Shown here piece by piece: positions 7,712 through 18,779 of a stretch of DNA of 64,000 nt. This DNA is from Pseudobutyrivibrio sp. (GTDB lineage: Bacteria > Bacillota > Clostridia > Lachnospirales > Lachnospiraceae). Positions within the stretch are counted from its first letter, which is position 1; each line of letters starts with the position of its first letter. The position numbers and the translations under genes are program-made. The DNA lies in contig NZ_JAFUSK010000002.1 in the NCBI RefSeq assembly GCF_017471675.1, positions 1 to 64,000 of the forward strand. The letters run 5' to 3'. Under the pieces are notes generated by a model, which worked only from the letters and a program-made list of their open reading frames with translations, searched no databases and was not told the DNA's origin.

Positions 7712-8911
7712 TTAATCTAATAAAAATTTAGATAAAACCTGATTGCTCACATCTATTCCTATGTCAGTAAGAAAAAGTCGGCCCTCTTTGGCATCCATAA
7801 AGCCTTGATTTCGAAGGGCAGTGATAACAGGACCATAAATGGCCTCAATATCAATATCAAACATTTGATAGAAATCAGCCCTTGCAATGCCATCTATTTT
7901 GCGAAGACCTAAAAACATAAATTCAGCCATTGCATCCTTCTTAGATATGATTTCCTCTGACTCAAAGTAAGGAGAAGAAAGCTCACAATCTAATGTGATG
8001 CCCTTTTCTAAGGCTTCAGATGTTTCGATGTATTTATAAATATCCCTTACATTGCTTGTTCGCATATTTCCAAATAAGGAAGCAGCACCAAGGCCTAATC
8101 CAAGATAAGGAACCCTATCCCAATAGCCTACGTTATGACGGCATATTTTGCCGTTTCTGGCGTAGTTAGATATTTCATAACGCTTATAGCCTTTTGATTC
8201 TAAAAAGTCCATAGTGTGCTTATATAGGCGGTAGGACAGCACATCAGTAGGCAAGTCCTCTGTTTCCATTCCAGCCTGCTGTTTAACAGCGTCAAATTTG
8301 TATTTCTCATAAAAAGGTGTACCCTTTTCGATAATGAGAGAGTAAGCAGAAATGTGCTCTGGACGAAGCATGGTGACAGCATTAAGAGTACGGTCAAGCT
8401 TCTCTATTGTCTGATGTGGTAAGCCAGTCATAATATCTACATTAACATTGTCAAAACCAGCTTTTCTGACTAAATCAAAAGTATGAAGGAAGCGATTATA
8501 ATCGTGTATTCGTCCTAGTTCCTTCAATTCATCATCATTAGCAGACTGAAGACCAATAGATAAGCGATTGATACCAATACTTCTATATACATTAAGCTTT
8601 TCCGATGAAAGAGTTCCAGGATTACATTCTACAGAAATCTCTGCAAGTGGGTCTAATTTGAAGCAGCTTTTAACAGTAGTGATTATGGCATCCATTAAAT
8701 CCTCTGATAGCCAGGATGGAGTACCGCCACCTACATAAATGGTAGAAACTATGCAGCCTGGATGAGTAGATGCTGCGTATTTTATTTCAGTGCACAAAGC
8801 AGCGACGTAACGCCGCTGCATTTTTTCATCGAAAACCCCAGATAGGAAATCGCAATATAAGCATTTTTTGACACAAAATGGTATATGTATGTATAGTTCG
8901 ATAGGAGTCAT
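7712..8911 (-). CDS. hemW: HemW, radical SAM heme chaperone (HemN-like)
   Basis: A 399-residue radical SAM protein. Near the N-terminus IHIPFCVKKCLYCDF contains CxxxCxxC for the iron-sulfur cluster, then YVGGGTPSWL, VECNPGTL, RLSIGLQSANDDELKELGRIHDYN and GLPHQT, all typical of HemW. Older annotation calls these oxygen-independent coproporphyrinogen oxidases; the family's better-supported role is heme insertion. I set the start at ATG 8911, just after the lepA stop, because GAGG lies 6 nt ahead; an in-frame ATG at 8923 lacks a ribosome site. Co-transcribed with lepA, as in Bacillus. Confidence 0.92.
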   Translation of the reverse strand: MTPIELYIHIPFCVKKCLYCDFLSGVFDEKMQRRYVAALCTEIKYAASTHPGCIVSTIYVGGGTPSWLSEDLMDAIITTVKSCFKLDPLAEISVECNPGTLSSEKLNVYRSIGINRLSIGLQSANDDELKELGRIHDYNRFLHTFDLVRKAGFDNVNVDIMTGLPHQTIEKLDRTLNAVTMLRPEHISAYSLIIEKGTPFYEKYKFDAVKQQAGMETEDLPTDVLSYRLYKHTMDFLESKGYKRYEISNYARNGKICRHNVGYWDRVPYLGLGLGAASLFGNMRTSNVRDIYKYIETSEALEKGITLDCELSSPYFESEEIISKKDAMAEFMFLGLRKIDGIARADFYQMFDIDIEAIYGPVITALRNQGFMDAKEGRLFLTDIGIDVSNQVLSKFLLD

Positions 8912-8912
8912 T

Positions 8913-10718
8913 TTAATCCTCATCTAGTTTAAGAACGCTCATGAAGGCAGCCTGTGGAATTTCTACATTACCAACCTGACGCATTCTCTTTTTACCTTCC
9001 TTTTGCTTCTCAAGAAGCTTCTTCTTACGGGAAATATCACCACCGTAACACTTTGCAAGTACATCCTTACGCATGGCCTTAACAGTTTCACGTGCAATAA
9101 CCTTTGAACCGATTGCAGCCTGGATAGGAATCTCAAACAGGTGACGTGGAATCTCGTCCTTAAGCTTTTCGCACATCTTGCGGCCTCTATCATAAGCAGT
9201 GCCAGAGAAGACGATAAAGGAAAGTGCATCAACCTCTTCTTTATTAATAAGGATATCAAGCTTAACAAGGTCTGACTTCATGTAGCCCTTCATTTCGTAA
9301 TCAAAGCTTGCATATCCACGAGAACGGCTCTTAAGAGCATCAAAGAAATCGTAAATGATTTCGTTAAGTGGAAGAGTGTACTTAAGAACTGCACGGGTTT
9401 CTTCAATATATTCCATGCTGATGTACTGTCCTCGACGCTCCTGACAAAGATCCATAATCGCACCAATATAATCGCTTGTAACCATGATTTCAGCTTCAAC
9501 AATAGGCTCTTCCATGTAATCTATCTCTGATGGGTCAGGAAGATTGCTTGGGTTTGTAAGTTCTATCATAGTGCCGTCTGTTTTGTATACTCTGTAAACA
9601 ACAGATGGTGCAGTTGTAACCAAATCAAGATTGTATTCACGCTCTAAACGCTCCTGGATAATCTCTAGATGTAATAATCCAAGGAAGCCGCATCTAAAAC
9701 CAAAACCAAGTGCAATAGATGTTTCTGGCTCAAAATAAAGTGCAGCATCGTTAAGCTGAAGCTTTTCAAGAGCATCTCTTAGGTCTGGATATTTTGCTCC
9801 GTCAGCTGGATAAAGTCCGCAGTAAACCATAGGATTTACTTTTTTATAGCCTGGAAGAGGAGCATCTGCTGGCTTGTTAGCATGAGTAATAGTATCACCT
9901 ACGCGTGTATCACGAACATTTTTGATAGAGGCTGTCATGTAACCAACCATACCTGCTGGAAGCTCGTCACAAGGGATAAATTGGCCTGCGCCAAAATAAC
10001 CAACCTCTACAACGTCAAAGGTTGCCCCTGTAGCCATCATCTTGACACTGTCTCCAACCTTAAGAGTTCCCTCTTTAACTCTACAGAATACGATTACACC
10101 CTTATAAGAATCGTAAAGTGAATCGAAGATGAGTGCCTGAAGAGGAGCCTTAGGGTCACCAGTTGGTGCAGGAAGCTTATTAACGATTGCCTCTAACACA
10201 TCATGAATGTTAAGGCCAGTTTTTGCAGAAATACGTGGTGCATCCTGAGCTTCAAGACCTATTACATCCTCAATTTCTTCTATAACACGGTCAGGGTCTG
10301 CTGAAGGCAAATCTATCTTATTAATAACAGGGATTACATCAAGATCGTGGTCAAGGGCAAGATATACATTAGCAAGTGTCTGAGCCTCAATACCCTGGGC
10401 TGCATCAACAACAAGAATAGCTCCGTCACAGGCAGCAAGTGAACGGGAAACTTCATAATTAAAATCCACATGACCAGGAGTATCAATAAGATTGAAAATG
10501 TATTCATTTCCATCGTCAGCCTTGTAAATAATACGAACAGCCTGAGACTTGATAGTGATTCCGCGCTCACGCTCAAGGTCCATATTATCAAGAACCTGAG
10601 CCTGCATCTCTCTATCTGTGAGAGTGCCGGTCATCTGAATGATTCTGTCGGCAAGTGTTGATTTACCGTGATCGATATGAGCAATTATACAAAAATTTCT
10701 AATTTTACTTTGATCCAT
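8913..10718 (-). CDS. lepA: Elongation factor 4 (LepA), ribosomal back-translocase GTPase
   Basis: A 601-residue translational GTPase. G1 is AHIDHGKS, the switch I region includes ERGITIK, G3 is DTPGH, G4 is NKID and G5 is SAKTG. The LepA-specific C-terminal domain ends [29 protein letters not shown], diagnostic for LepA over EF-G. Length matches the family (about 600). LepA acts on stalled or mistranslocated ribosomes. First gene of the lepA-hemW pair, divergent from the hrcA heat-shock operon. A promoter is visible at 10746-10774. Confidence 0.98.
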   Translation of the reverse strand: MDQSKIRNFCIIAHIDHGKSTLADRIIQMTGTLTDREMQAQVLDNMDLERERGITIKSQAVRIIYKADDGNEYIFNLIDTPGHVDFNYEVSRSLAACDGAILVVDAAQGIEAQTLANVYLALDHDLDVIPVINKIDLPSADPDRVIEEIEDVIGLEAQDAPRISAKTGLNIHDVLEAIVNKLPAPTGDPKAPLQALIFDSLYDSYKGVIVFCRVKEGTLKVGDSVKMMATGATFDVVEVGYFGAGQFIPCDELPAGMVGYMTASIKNVRDTRVGDTITHANKPADAPLPGYKKVNPMVYCGLYPADGAKYPDLRDALEKLQLNDAALYFEPETSIALGFGFRCGFLGLLHLEIIQERLEREYNLDLVTTAPSVVYRVYKTDGTMIELTNPSNLPDPSEIDYMEEPIVEAEIMVTSDYIGAIMDLCQERRGQYISMEYIEETRAVLKYTLPLNEIIYDFFDALKSRSRGYASFDYEMKGYMKSDLVKLDILINKEEVDALSFIVFSGTAYDRGRKMCEKLKDEIPRHLFEIPIQAAIGSKVIARETVKAMRKDVLAKCYGGDISRKKKLLEKQKEGKKRMRQVGNVEIPQAAFMSVLKLDED

Positions 10719-10745
10719 ATTTCACCTCTAAGAATTTCTTATCAT

Positions 10746-10774
10746 ATATTATCAGAGAGCCGCCAAAATAACAA
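10746..10774 (-). promoter_or_regulatory. Probable lepA promoter
   Basis: Minus strand TTGTTA (10774-10769), 17 bp, TAATAT (10751-10746), followed by a ribosome site and the lepA ATG at 10718. Confidence 0.6.
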
Positions 10775-10828
10775 TTATTCCTTATTAATAAAAGAAGGAT
10801 AAAAAATATAAAAAATGTATAAACCGTG

Positions 10829-10857
10829 TTGACAAAAGAGTTCAGTAGGTGTAAATT
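10829..10857 (+). promoter_or_regulatory. Sigma-A promoter of the hrcA-grpE-dnaK-dnaJ operon
   Basis: Perfect TTGACA (10829-10834), 17-bp spacer, TAAATT (10852-10857). The CIRCE operator begins 14 bp downstream, over the expected transcription start. Confidence 0.85.
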
Positions 10858-10871
10858 AACCTCAGAATTAA

Positions 10872-10898
10872 TTAGCACTCCATTCTAGTGAGTGCTAA
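10872..10898 (+). promoter_or_regulatory. CIRCE operator (HrcA binding site)
   Basis: A perfect inverted repeat TTAGCACTC-N9-GAGTGCTAA, identical to the CIRCE consensus. HrcA binds here to repress the heat-shock operon; loss of active HrcA on heat stress derepresses it. It lies just downstream of the promoter and 34 bp before hrcA. Confidence 0.98.
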
Positions 10899-10932
10899 CA
10901 ACAAAGTTTTCAAAGTTAAGTGAGGTGAATGT

Positions 10933-11997
10933 ATGGCTGACACAGAGCTTGATGAGAGAAAAGTAAAGATATTAAACGCTATAATCAAGAATTATTTAGA
11001 GACTGGCGAGCCTGTTGGTTCACGTACCATTTCTAAATACACTGATTTGAATCTTAGCTCAGCCACCATTCGTAATGAGATGTCAGATCTTGAGGATTTA
11101 GGATATATTGTTCAGCCTCATACATCGGCAGGGCGTATTCCTTCTGATAAGGGCTACAGATTTTATGTTAACAATCTGATAGCTGAGAAGGATAAAGAAG
11201 TAGCAGACATGCAGGAGTGGATGATTGAGAAGACGGAAAAGATGGAAAGTCTTCTTAAGAATGTGGCAAAGACACTTGCTAATAACACTCAGTATGCAAC
11301 ACTTGTTTCTGCGCCATCAGTTGTTTCAAACAGACTTAAGTTCGTCCAGCTTTCAGCTGTAGATGAACATCAGGTTTTATCAGTGGTTGTTATGGATGGC
11401 AACATCGTTAAGAACAAGATAATAACAGTTGATAAGCCACTTGATAACGAGACAATGCTTAAGCTTAACATGCTTCTTAATACTAATCTTAACGGTCTTA
11501 CAGTAGATGAGATTAACCTAGCTCTCATCACAAAGCTTAAGGAGCAGGCAGGCATTCATGATGAAATCATAGCCCAGGTTCTTGATACAGTTGCAGAAAC
11601 CATTACCGAGGGTGATGATTTGCAGGTATACACCTCAGGTGCTACCAATATTTTCAAATATCCAGAGCTTGCTGATTCTAAGAAGGCATCAGAATTGCTT
11701 ACCACATTTGAGGAAAAGCAGTCATTGATGGAGCTTTTAAATGACTCCACTGATGGAAATGAGAACACAGGAATTCAGGTTTATATCGGTGATGAATCTC
11801 CAATATCTACCATGAAGGATTGCTCAATAGTTACAGCAACATACGAGCTTGGTGATGGAGTCAAGGGTACTATTGGTATCGTAGGTCCAAAGCGCATGGA
11901 TTATGAAAATGTTGTTGATAATATAAAAAGTCTTAAAGGTCAGCTAGATAAATTACTGAAGCAAGAGGCTGACAGAAAAAATGATAATAGAAATTAA
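10933..11997 (+). CDS. hrcA: Heat-inducible transcriptional repressor HrcA
   Basis: A 354-residue repressor. The N-terminal winged helix covers about residues 1-75 (ERKVKILNAIIKNYLETGEP and TDLNLSSATIRNEMSDLEDLGY), followed by HTSAGRIPSDKGYRFYV, a hallmark of HrcA. The larger C-terminal GAF-like dimerisation domain ends with GTIGIVGPKRMDYENV. It binds the CIRCE element at 10872-10898 and so autoregulates the operon; GroEL normally keeps it active. Length is family-typical. The start follows GAGGTGAATGT. The 3' end is 13 bp from the start chosen for grpE. Confidence 0.97.
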   Translation: MADTELDERKVKILNAIIKNYLETGEPVGSRTISKYTDLNLSSATIRNEMSDLEDLGYIVQPHTSAGRIPSDKGYRFYVNNLIAEKDKEVADMQEWMIEKTEKMESLLKNVAKTLANNTQYATLVSAPSVVSNRLKFVQLSAVDEHQVLSVVVMDGNIVKNKIITVDKPLDNETMLKLNMLLNTNLNGLTVDEINLALITKLKEQAGIHDEIIAQVLDTVAETITEGDDLQVYTSGATNIFKYPELADSKKASELLTTFEEKQSLMELLNDSTDGNENTGIQVYIGDESPISTMKDCSIVTATYELGDGVKGTIGIVGPKRMDYENVVDNIKSLKGQLDKLLKQEADRKNDNRN

Positions 11998-12010
11998 GGA
12001 GATGAAATTC

Positions 12011-12646
12011 GTGGCAGAGAATAAAGAAAAGATGGAAGAGTTCTCTACTGAGGAAGCAGTAAAAGAAGCAGTTGAAAATGCTGAGGCTATGGCAGAAGAA
12101 AATGCTAAGCCTTCAGAAGAAGCTTCAGCTGAAACAGCTAATGAATCTTCAGAAGAGTCTTCTAAGGAAGAGAAGGAAGGCAAAAAGCCTTTCAAAAAGA
12201 AAGAAAAAAAGAAAGATAAGCGTGATGAGCAAATCGAACAGCTTACAGATAGAGTTACTCGTCAGATGGCAGAGTTTGAAAACTTCAGACGACGTACTGA
12301 CCAGGAAAAGGCTCAGATGTTTGGAAATGGTCAGAAGGCCATCGTAGAAAAGATTCTTCCTGTAGTAGATAACTTCGAAAGAGGTCTTGCTACAGTTGAG
12401 GAAGGGGCAGACCCATTTGCTGATGGAATGCTCATGATATATAAGCAGTTACTTACTACACTCGAAGAAATTGGTGTTAAGCCAATCGAGGCAGTAGGAC
12501 AGGAATTCAATCCAGACTTCCACAACGCAGTAATGCATGTTGATGATGAAGAGGTAGGCGAGAACATCGTCGTAGAGGAATTCCAAAAGGGTTACATGAT
12601 GAACGATTCAGTTGTTCGTCATTCAATGGTTAAGGTTGCTAACTAA
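12011..12646 (+). CDS. grpE: GrpE nucleotide-exchange factor
   Basis: A 211-residue co-chaperone that releases ADP from DnaK. The N-terminal 70 residues are very acidic, then a Lys-rich patch (KKPFKKKEKKKDKR), then the long coiled coil (LTDRVTRQMAEFENFRRRTDQEK) and the beta-wing domain (GVKPIEAVGQEFNPDFHNAVMHVDDEE, GYMMNDSVVRHSMVKV). I prefer GTG 12011 because AAGGAG (11996-12001) is 9 nt upstream. ATG 12002 directly abuts that site, and ATG 11981 overlaps hrcA. The choice changes only the first residues. Confidence 0.95.
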   Translation: MAENKEKMEEFSTEEAVKEAVENAEAMAEENAKPSEEASAETANESSEESSKEEKEGKKPFKKKEKKKDKRDEQIEQLTDRVTRQMAEFENFRRRTDQEKAQMFGNGQKAIVEKILPVVDNFERGLATVEEGADPFADGMLMIYKQLLTTLEEIGVKPIEAVGQEFNPDFHNAVMHVDDEEVGENIVVEEFQKGYMMNDSVVRHSMVKVAN

Positions 12647-12657
12647 GTAATATATAG

Positions 12658-14568
<1,911 letters not shown>

Positions 14569-14589
14569 TATATATAGCAAGTAATTTAA

Positions 14590-14793
14590 GCTGTGAAATA
14601 GCTTAGTGTACTAGGAAAGCGCGAGTAGGGAGGCACCATGCCGAGGATGGGAAGGACCTACGCCGGCGGGAGGGTTCCCAGACGAAAGCATGGGGGGTGT
14701 TCTTCACTGCCGTTCCGGTCGTTGCTGAACAAAGGTCCACTGGACCTTTAGCAACCTACGGGAGCTTTGAAAAGTAAAGTGCTATTTCACAGC
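14590..14793 (+). ncRNA. Structured RNA-like element, copy A (dnaK-dnaJ gap)
   Basis: A GC-rich 204-bp block in an AT-rich gap. The ends form a perfect 13-bp inverted repeat (GCTGTGAAATAGC 14590-14602; GCTATTTCACAGC 14781-14793). Inside, AAGC (14617-14620) pairs with GCTT (14764-14767) and TAGG (14626-14629) with CCTA (14755-14758). They flank an internal loop GCGAG (14621-14625) / CGGGA (14759-14763). Inner helices include CCATGC/GCATGG, TGGGAA/TTCCCA, and a two-part hairpin GTTGCT...AGCAAC enclosing AAAGGTCC/GGACCTTT (14721-14755). It shares sequence and architecture with 47219-47350. It has no credible ORF. The family is unknown to me, and the transcribed strand is assumed from the operon direction. 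Confidence 0.7.
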
Positions 14794-14822
14794 GTATTTG
14801 TGTATGTAAAGGATTGATAAAT

Positions 14823-15992
14823 ATGGCAGAACAAAAACGAGATTACTATGAGGTTCTTGGAGTTTCCAAGACAGCTTCAGAAAGTGAGCTTAAAAGTGCA
14901 TATAGAAAGCTTGCAAAGAAATATCATCCAGATATGAACCCTGGTGATGCAGACGCTGAGAAGAAATTCAAAGAAGCCTCTGAAGCTTACGCTGTTCTTT
15001 CAGATCCTGATAAGAGACGTCAATACGATCAGTTTGGCCACGCAGCATTTGAAAACGGCGGCGGTGGTGCCGGCGGTTTCGATTTCTCAGGCATGGATTT
15101 TGGCGATATCTTTGGGGATATCTTTGGCAGCTTCTTTGGTGGCGGCGGTGGACGTGCTTCTAACGGTCCTATGCGAGGTGCAAATCTTCGCGCAGCTGTA
15201 CATATTACTTTTGAAGAAGCAGCTTTTGGCTGTGAAAAACAGCTTGAAATTACACTTAAAGAAGAGTGTGCTGCATGTCATGGTAGTGGCGCTAAACCTG
15301 GTACAAGTAAGCGTACATGTTCTAAGTGCGGCGGTAAGGGCCGTGTAATGATGTCGCAGCAGTCGCTTTTTGGTATGGTTCAGAATGTAACTACCTGCCC
15401 AGACTGTCATGGAACTGGTGAGGTTATTGATACTCCATGTCCAGATTGTAATGGAACAGGTTATGTTGCTCGCAAGAAGAAGATTTCTGTATCAATTCCT
15501 GCTGGTATTGATAATGGTCAGAGTGTTCGTATTCGTGAGAAGGGTGAGCCAGGCAGAAATGGTGGCCCAAGAGGAGATTTACTTGTAGAAGTAATTGTTG
15601 CTAATCATCCTATATTCCAGCGTAGGGATATGGATATTTATTCTTCAGCACCTATTTCTTTCGCACAGGCTGCGCTTGGTGGCGAAGTTATCATTGATAC
15701 TCTTGATGGTAAGGTAAGCTACGAGGTTAAGCCAGGTACACAGACTGATACTACAATCAGACTTCGTGGAAAGGGTATACCTTCTCTTAGAAATAGAAAT
15801 GTTCGTGGTGACCAGTATGTTACACTTGTTGTACAGGTTCCTACAGGCCTTTCAAAAGATGCAAAGGAAGCACTGCGTAAGTTTGATGAGCTTACTGGTA
15901 AGACAACAGTTGGTGGCCCAAAGTCAGTTAAGGCTGAGAAAAAGAAAAAAGGCTTTGCTGATAAGATAAAGGATGCAATTGACGATTTATAA
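14823..15992 (+). CDS. dnaJ: Molecular chaperone DnaJ (Hsp40)
   Basis: A 389-residue class I J-protein that delivers substrates to DnaK and stimulates its ATPase. The J domain (residues 4-72) has the HPD motif in [11 protein letters not shown] Gly/Phe-rich segment follows ([20 protein letters not shown]), then four CxxCxGxG zinc repeats ([32 protein letters not shown]), then the C-terminal client domain. The start is ATG 14823 ([13 protein letters not shown]); the upstream in-frame TTG is not credible. It is separated from dnaK by the structured element at 14590-14793. Confidence 0.97.
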   Translation: MAEQKRDYYEVLGVSKTASESELKSAYRKLAKKYHPDMNPGDADAEKKFKEASEAYAVLSDPDKRRQYDQFGHAAFENGGGGAGGFDFSGMDFGDIFGDIFGSFFGGGGGRASNGPMRGANLRAAVHITFEEAAFGCEKQLEITLKEECAACHGSGAKPGTSKRTCSKCGGKGRVMMSQQSLFGMVQNVTTCPDCHGTGEVIDTPCPDCNGTGYVARKKKISVSIPAGIDNGQSVRIREKGEPGRNGGPRGDLLVEVIVANHPIFQRRDMDIYSSAPISFAQAALGGEVIIDTLDGKVSYEVKPGTQTDTTIRLRGKGIPSLRNRNVRGDQYVTLVVQVPTGLSKDAKEALRKFDELTGKTTVGGPKSVKAEKKKKGFADKIKDAIDDL

Positions 15993-16052
15993 TAGTCGAA
16001 TTTGCAAAAATTAATATCAAGAATACTTGATGTAAAAAACCGAAAAGATGTA

Positions 16053-16096
16053 AAATAGTTTCCAGAGAGATTTCTTTGGAAACTATTTTTATTTTT
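16053..16096 (+). terminator. Terminator of the heat-shock operon
   Basis: AAATAGTTTCC pairs with GGAAACTATTT, followed by TTATTTTT. It lies after dnaJ and immediately before the galT ribosome site, so galT may instead have this hairpin in its leader if a promoter lies upstream. Confidence 0.8.
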
Positions 16097-16106
16097 GGAG
16101 GAGCTT

Positions 16107-17600
16107 ATGCTACAGGAGAATATAAAAAAATTAGTACAATATGGAATAAATTGTGGGTTAACACCAGAATGCGAGAGAATTTATACAACTAACCTTTTGT
16201 TAGAATGTATGAAAGAGGATGAGTATACAGACCCTGATTGTGATTTATCAGATATTGTTTTAGAGGATGTTTTAAAGGGTTTATTAGATGAAGCTATAAA
16301 TAGAGGCATCATAGAGGATTCTATTACAGATAGAGATTTGTTTGACACAAAGCTTATGAATCAGCTCTGCCCTAGACCTTCTCAGGTTATTGAAAAGTTC
16401 TATAGCATCTATAATAATGAGGGACCACAGGCTGCCACAGATTTCTTCTATAGTATGAGCCGTAATTCGGATTATATAAGAACATACAGGGTAAAGAAGG
16501 ATCTTAAGTGGACTACAGAAACTGAATATGGAACACTTGATATCACAATTAATCTTTCTAAGCCAGAGAAAGACCCAAAGGCAATAGCTGCTGCTAAAAA
16601 TGCTAAACAGTCAGCATATCCAAAGTGTCAGCTTTGTATGGAAAACGAAGGATATGCAGGAAGAGCTAATCACCCTGCAAGGGAAAATCATCGTATAATT
16701 CCAATTACAATCAATGATAGTAAATGGGGATTTCAGTATAGCCCATACGTTTATTATAACGAGCATTGTATCGTATTTAATGGGGAACACACTCCTATGA
16801 AGATAGAGCGTGCCACCTTTGTAAAGCTATTTGACTTTGTAAAACAGTTTCCACATTATTTTCTTGGAAGCAATGCTGACCTTCCAATAGTTGGTGGCTC
16901 TATTCTTAGTCATGATCATTTCCAGGGCGGTCATTATACATTTGCAATGGAAAAGGCACCTATCATCAAAGAATTTACAGTAAAGGGATATGAGGATGTT
17001 ACAGCTGGTATAGTTAAATGGCCATTATCTGTAATTAGACTTCAGTGTAAAGATGAAAAACGTATTATTGATTTAGCAGAACATATCCTTAATGAATGGC
17101 GAGGTTATACAGACGAAGCCGCTTTTATATTTGCAGAAACTAACGGTGAAAAGCATAACACTATCACACCTATTGCTAGAAAGCGTGGGGATTTATTTGA
17201 ACTGGACCTTGCTCTTAGAAATAACATTACAACAGAAGAGCATCCTCTTGGTGTATATCATCCACATGCTCATTTGCATCATATAAAAAAGGAAAATATT
17301 GGTCTTATAGAGGTTATGGGACTTGCAGTCCTTCCTAGCCGCCTAAAGGGGGAGATGGAACAGCTTGCTGATTATATTGTAAATGGCAAGGATTTAAGAA
17401 GTAATGAGGCTCTTGCAAAGCATGCTGATTGGGTTGAAGCTTTTTCAAAGAACTACGACCATATTGATTCTGCTAACATTAATGAAATTCTTCAGCAGGA
17501 GATAGGAAAGGTATTCTGCGAAGTATTAGAATGTGCAGGAGTGTATAAAAACACCGATGAGGGAATGGCTGCATTCCTTAGATTTGTAAACAACTTATAA
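16107..17600 (+). CDS. galT: UDP-glucose--hexose-1-phosphate uridylyltransferase (Firmicute-type GalT)
   Basis: A 497-residue GalT of the long Firmicute class (GalT2). It exchanges UMP between UDP-glucose and galactose 1-phosphate in the Leloir pathway. Visible marks are RANHPARENHRIIPITINDSKWGFQYSPYVYYNEHCIVF near residues 190-225 and SHDHFQGGHYTFAMEKAP, the counterpart of the HxHxQ-type catalytic region in this class; HPHAHLHHIKKENIGLIEVMGLAVLP is also present. Start ATG 16107 follows TTTGGAGGAGC; an in-frame TTG at 16095 is rejected. No galK or galE is adjacent. It is bounded by terminators on both sides, so probably monocistronic. Confidence 0.95.
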   Translation: MLQENIKKLVQYGINCGLTPECERIYTTNLLLECMKEDEYTDPDCDLSDIVLEDVLKGLLDEAINRGIIEDSITDRDLFDTKLMNQLCPRPSQVIEKFYSIYNNEGPQAATDFFYSMSRNSDYIRTYRVKKDLKWTTETEYGTLDITINLSKPEKDPKAIAAAKNAKQSAYPKCQLCMENEGYAGRANHPARENHRIIPITINDSKWGFQYSPYVYYNEHCIVFNGEHTPMKIERATFVKLFDFVKQFPHYFLGSNADLPIVGGSILSHDHFQGGHYTFAMEKAPIIKEFTVKGYEDVTAGIVKWPLSVIRLQCKDEKRIIDLAEHILNEWRGYTDEAAFIFAETNGEKHNTITPIARKRGDLFELDLALRNNITTEEHPLGVYHPHAHLHHIKKENIGLIEVMGLAVLPSRLKGEMEQLADYIVNGKDLRSNEALAKHADWVEAFSKNYDHIDSANINEILQQEIGKVFCEVLECAGVYKNTDEGMAAFLRFVNNL

Positions 17601-17603
17601 TAT

Positions 17604-17638
17604 AAAGCCACCATTTAGAAAATCTAATTGGTGGCTTT
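17604..17638. terminator. Bidirectional terminator between galT and the GGDEF gene
   Basis: AAAGCCACCA / TGGTGGCTTT, extended by an inner TTAGA/TCTAA pairing. It sits between convergent genes and runs almost into the stop codon of the GGDEF gene. Confidence 0.88.
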
Positions 17639-17640
17639 CT

Positions 17641-18702
17641 TTAAATATTATCATAATTAACTACTTGATTACGACCATGTTCTTTGGCATAGTATAATGC
17701 CTGATCTGCTTTATCGATATTTTTGTGATAATTCTCATTAGTAGTGTACTTGGTTAGACCAATAGATATTGTTATTGGACAAATACCATTATCGGTTGAT
17801 TCAATATCATATCTGATTTTTTCGGCAAAAGACATGGCCTGGCGCAAAGAATAGTCTACTAGGATAATGACGAATTCTTCACCACCCCAACGAAACAGGT
17901 AATCTCTATCGTAAATCTGGCTTTTTAATTGTGTGGCAACATATTTTAATATTTTATCTCCAGCTTCATGGCCATAGGTATCATTTACTTTTTTAAAGTA
18001 ATCGATATCTAGCATAATAAGGTAGCCTTTTTTATCAAATAAGAATCTTTCTGAATTTACATCTACAATTTCAGAAAGTTTATGTCTGTTGTACGTTCCA
18101 GTAAGTTCATCGGTTACATAGCTAATTTCTAACTGTTTCCTAATAAGATAGTGATCTGCGTAGGTATTTTCTTGAATCCAAAGCATTAAAACAACACCTA
18201 TGTAAAGAGGTAATGCCAGTGCTATCATCAATTTAAAATATTGATAATGAATAAAACTATTAGAAATAATTATATTTAAAAGAAGGCAAGCATGAATAGG
18301 AATATGATAGATTAAAGGCATAGCCAGTCCTATTGCCAGAAAAGCAAAATGCATTATTATAAAACCTTCTCTTGCAAAGTCTTTGTTTGGTAAATAAATT
18401 ATTGCCCAAATGGTGCTCCACATAGCTGCGTGGGGAATAGTATAGTAAAGATGAACACCATACTGATAGGTGTTGGCTCTCGGAACCAGAATATAAAATA
18501 TAATAAGAGGTAAGATTATACTTAGTCTTGGGATTATAGTTTCATAAGCAAAACGGCCAAATATTATACAATCTGATGCAAAGTAAGTCACTTCAAGAAG
18601 GCCTATTAAATACGCACAATAGGTGGCTACTTTTTTATAATATTTGAATTTAGACTGATAAAAGTCTTTTCGCAATTCAGGGCGAATCTTATTTGTTATC
18701 AT
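17641..18702 (-). CDS. Membrane-bound GGDEF diguanylate cyclase
   Basis: A 353-residue protein with about six hydrophobic segments in residues 25-195 and a C-terminal GGDEF domain. The active-site motif RWGGEEF is intact. DELTGTYNRHKLSE, LDIDYFKKVNDTYGHEAGDKIL and ADQALYYAKEHGRNQVV are all typical, so synthesis of cyclic di-GMP from GTP is likely. The product-inhibition I-site would be RxxD; here the position reads YDRD, so the first Arg is missing and feedback control may be absent. No Shine-Dalgarno precedes the ATG. It is divergent from the VTC cluster. Confidence 0.9.
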   Translation of the reverse strand: MITNKIRPELRKDFYQSKFKYYKKVATYCAYLIGLLEVTYFASDCIIFGRFAYETIIPRLSIILPLIIFYILVPRANTYQYGVHLYYTIPHAAMWSTIWAIIYLPNKDFAREGFIIMHFAFLAIGLAMPLIYHIPIHACLLLNIIISNSFIHYQYFKLMIALALPLYIGVVLMLWIQENTYADHYLIRKQLEISYVTDELTGTYNRHKLSEIVDVNSERFLFDKKGYLIMLDIDYFKKVNDTYGHEAGDKILKYVATQLKSQIYDRDYLFRWGGEEFVIILVDYSLRQAMSFAEKIRYDIESTDNGICPITISIGLTKYTTNENYHKNIDKADQALYYAKEHGRNQVVNYDNI

Positions 18703-18708
18703 AGCTTG

Positions 18709-18737
18709 ATTATATATCGTAGATTGTATTAGAACAA
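18709..18737 (-). promoter_or_regulatory. Promoter of the GGDEF gene
   Basis: Minus strand TTGTTC (18737-18732), 17 bp, TATAAT (18714-18709). The -10 ends only 6 bp before the ATG, and no ribosome site intervenes, so a leaderless transcript is suggested. Confidence 0.55.
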
Positions 18738-18752
18738 TAAAAGTAGCTAAAT

Positions 18753-18770
18753 GTTCATAGATATTTCTTA
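18753..18770. repeat. 18-bp intergenic repeat, copy 2
   Basis: GTTCATAGATATTTCTTA, identical to 4728-4745. Here it lies between the divergent GGDEF gene and the VTC gene, next to a CodY-like box. Confidence 0.5.
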
Positions 18771-18779
18771 TTTTCCAAA

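Noticed and set aside
12002..12013. ATG 12002 as grpE start
   Set aside because: It touches the AAGGAG site directly; GTG 12011 has proper spacing. It cannot be fully excluded.
14590..14793. Element as tmRNA, RNase P RNA, 6S RNA or a simple terminator
   Set aside because: No tRNA-like end, no RNase P core, no 6S bubble layout, no T-run. The outer stem spans 204 bp.
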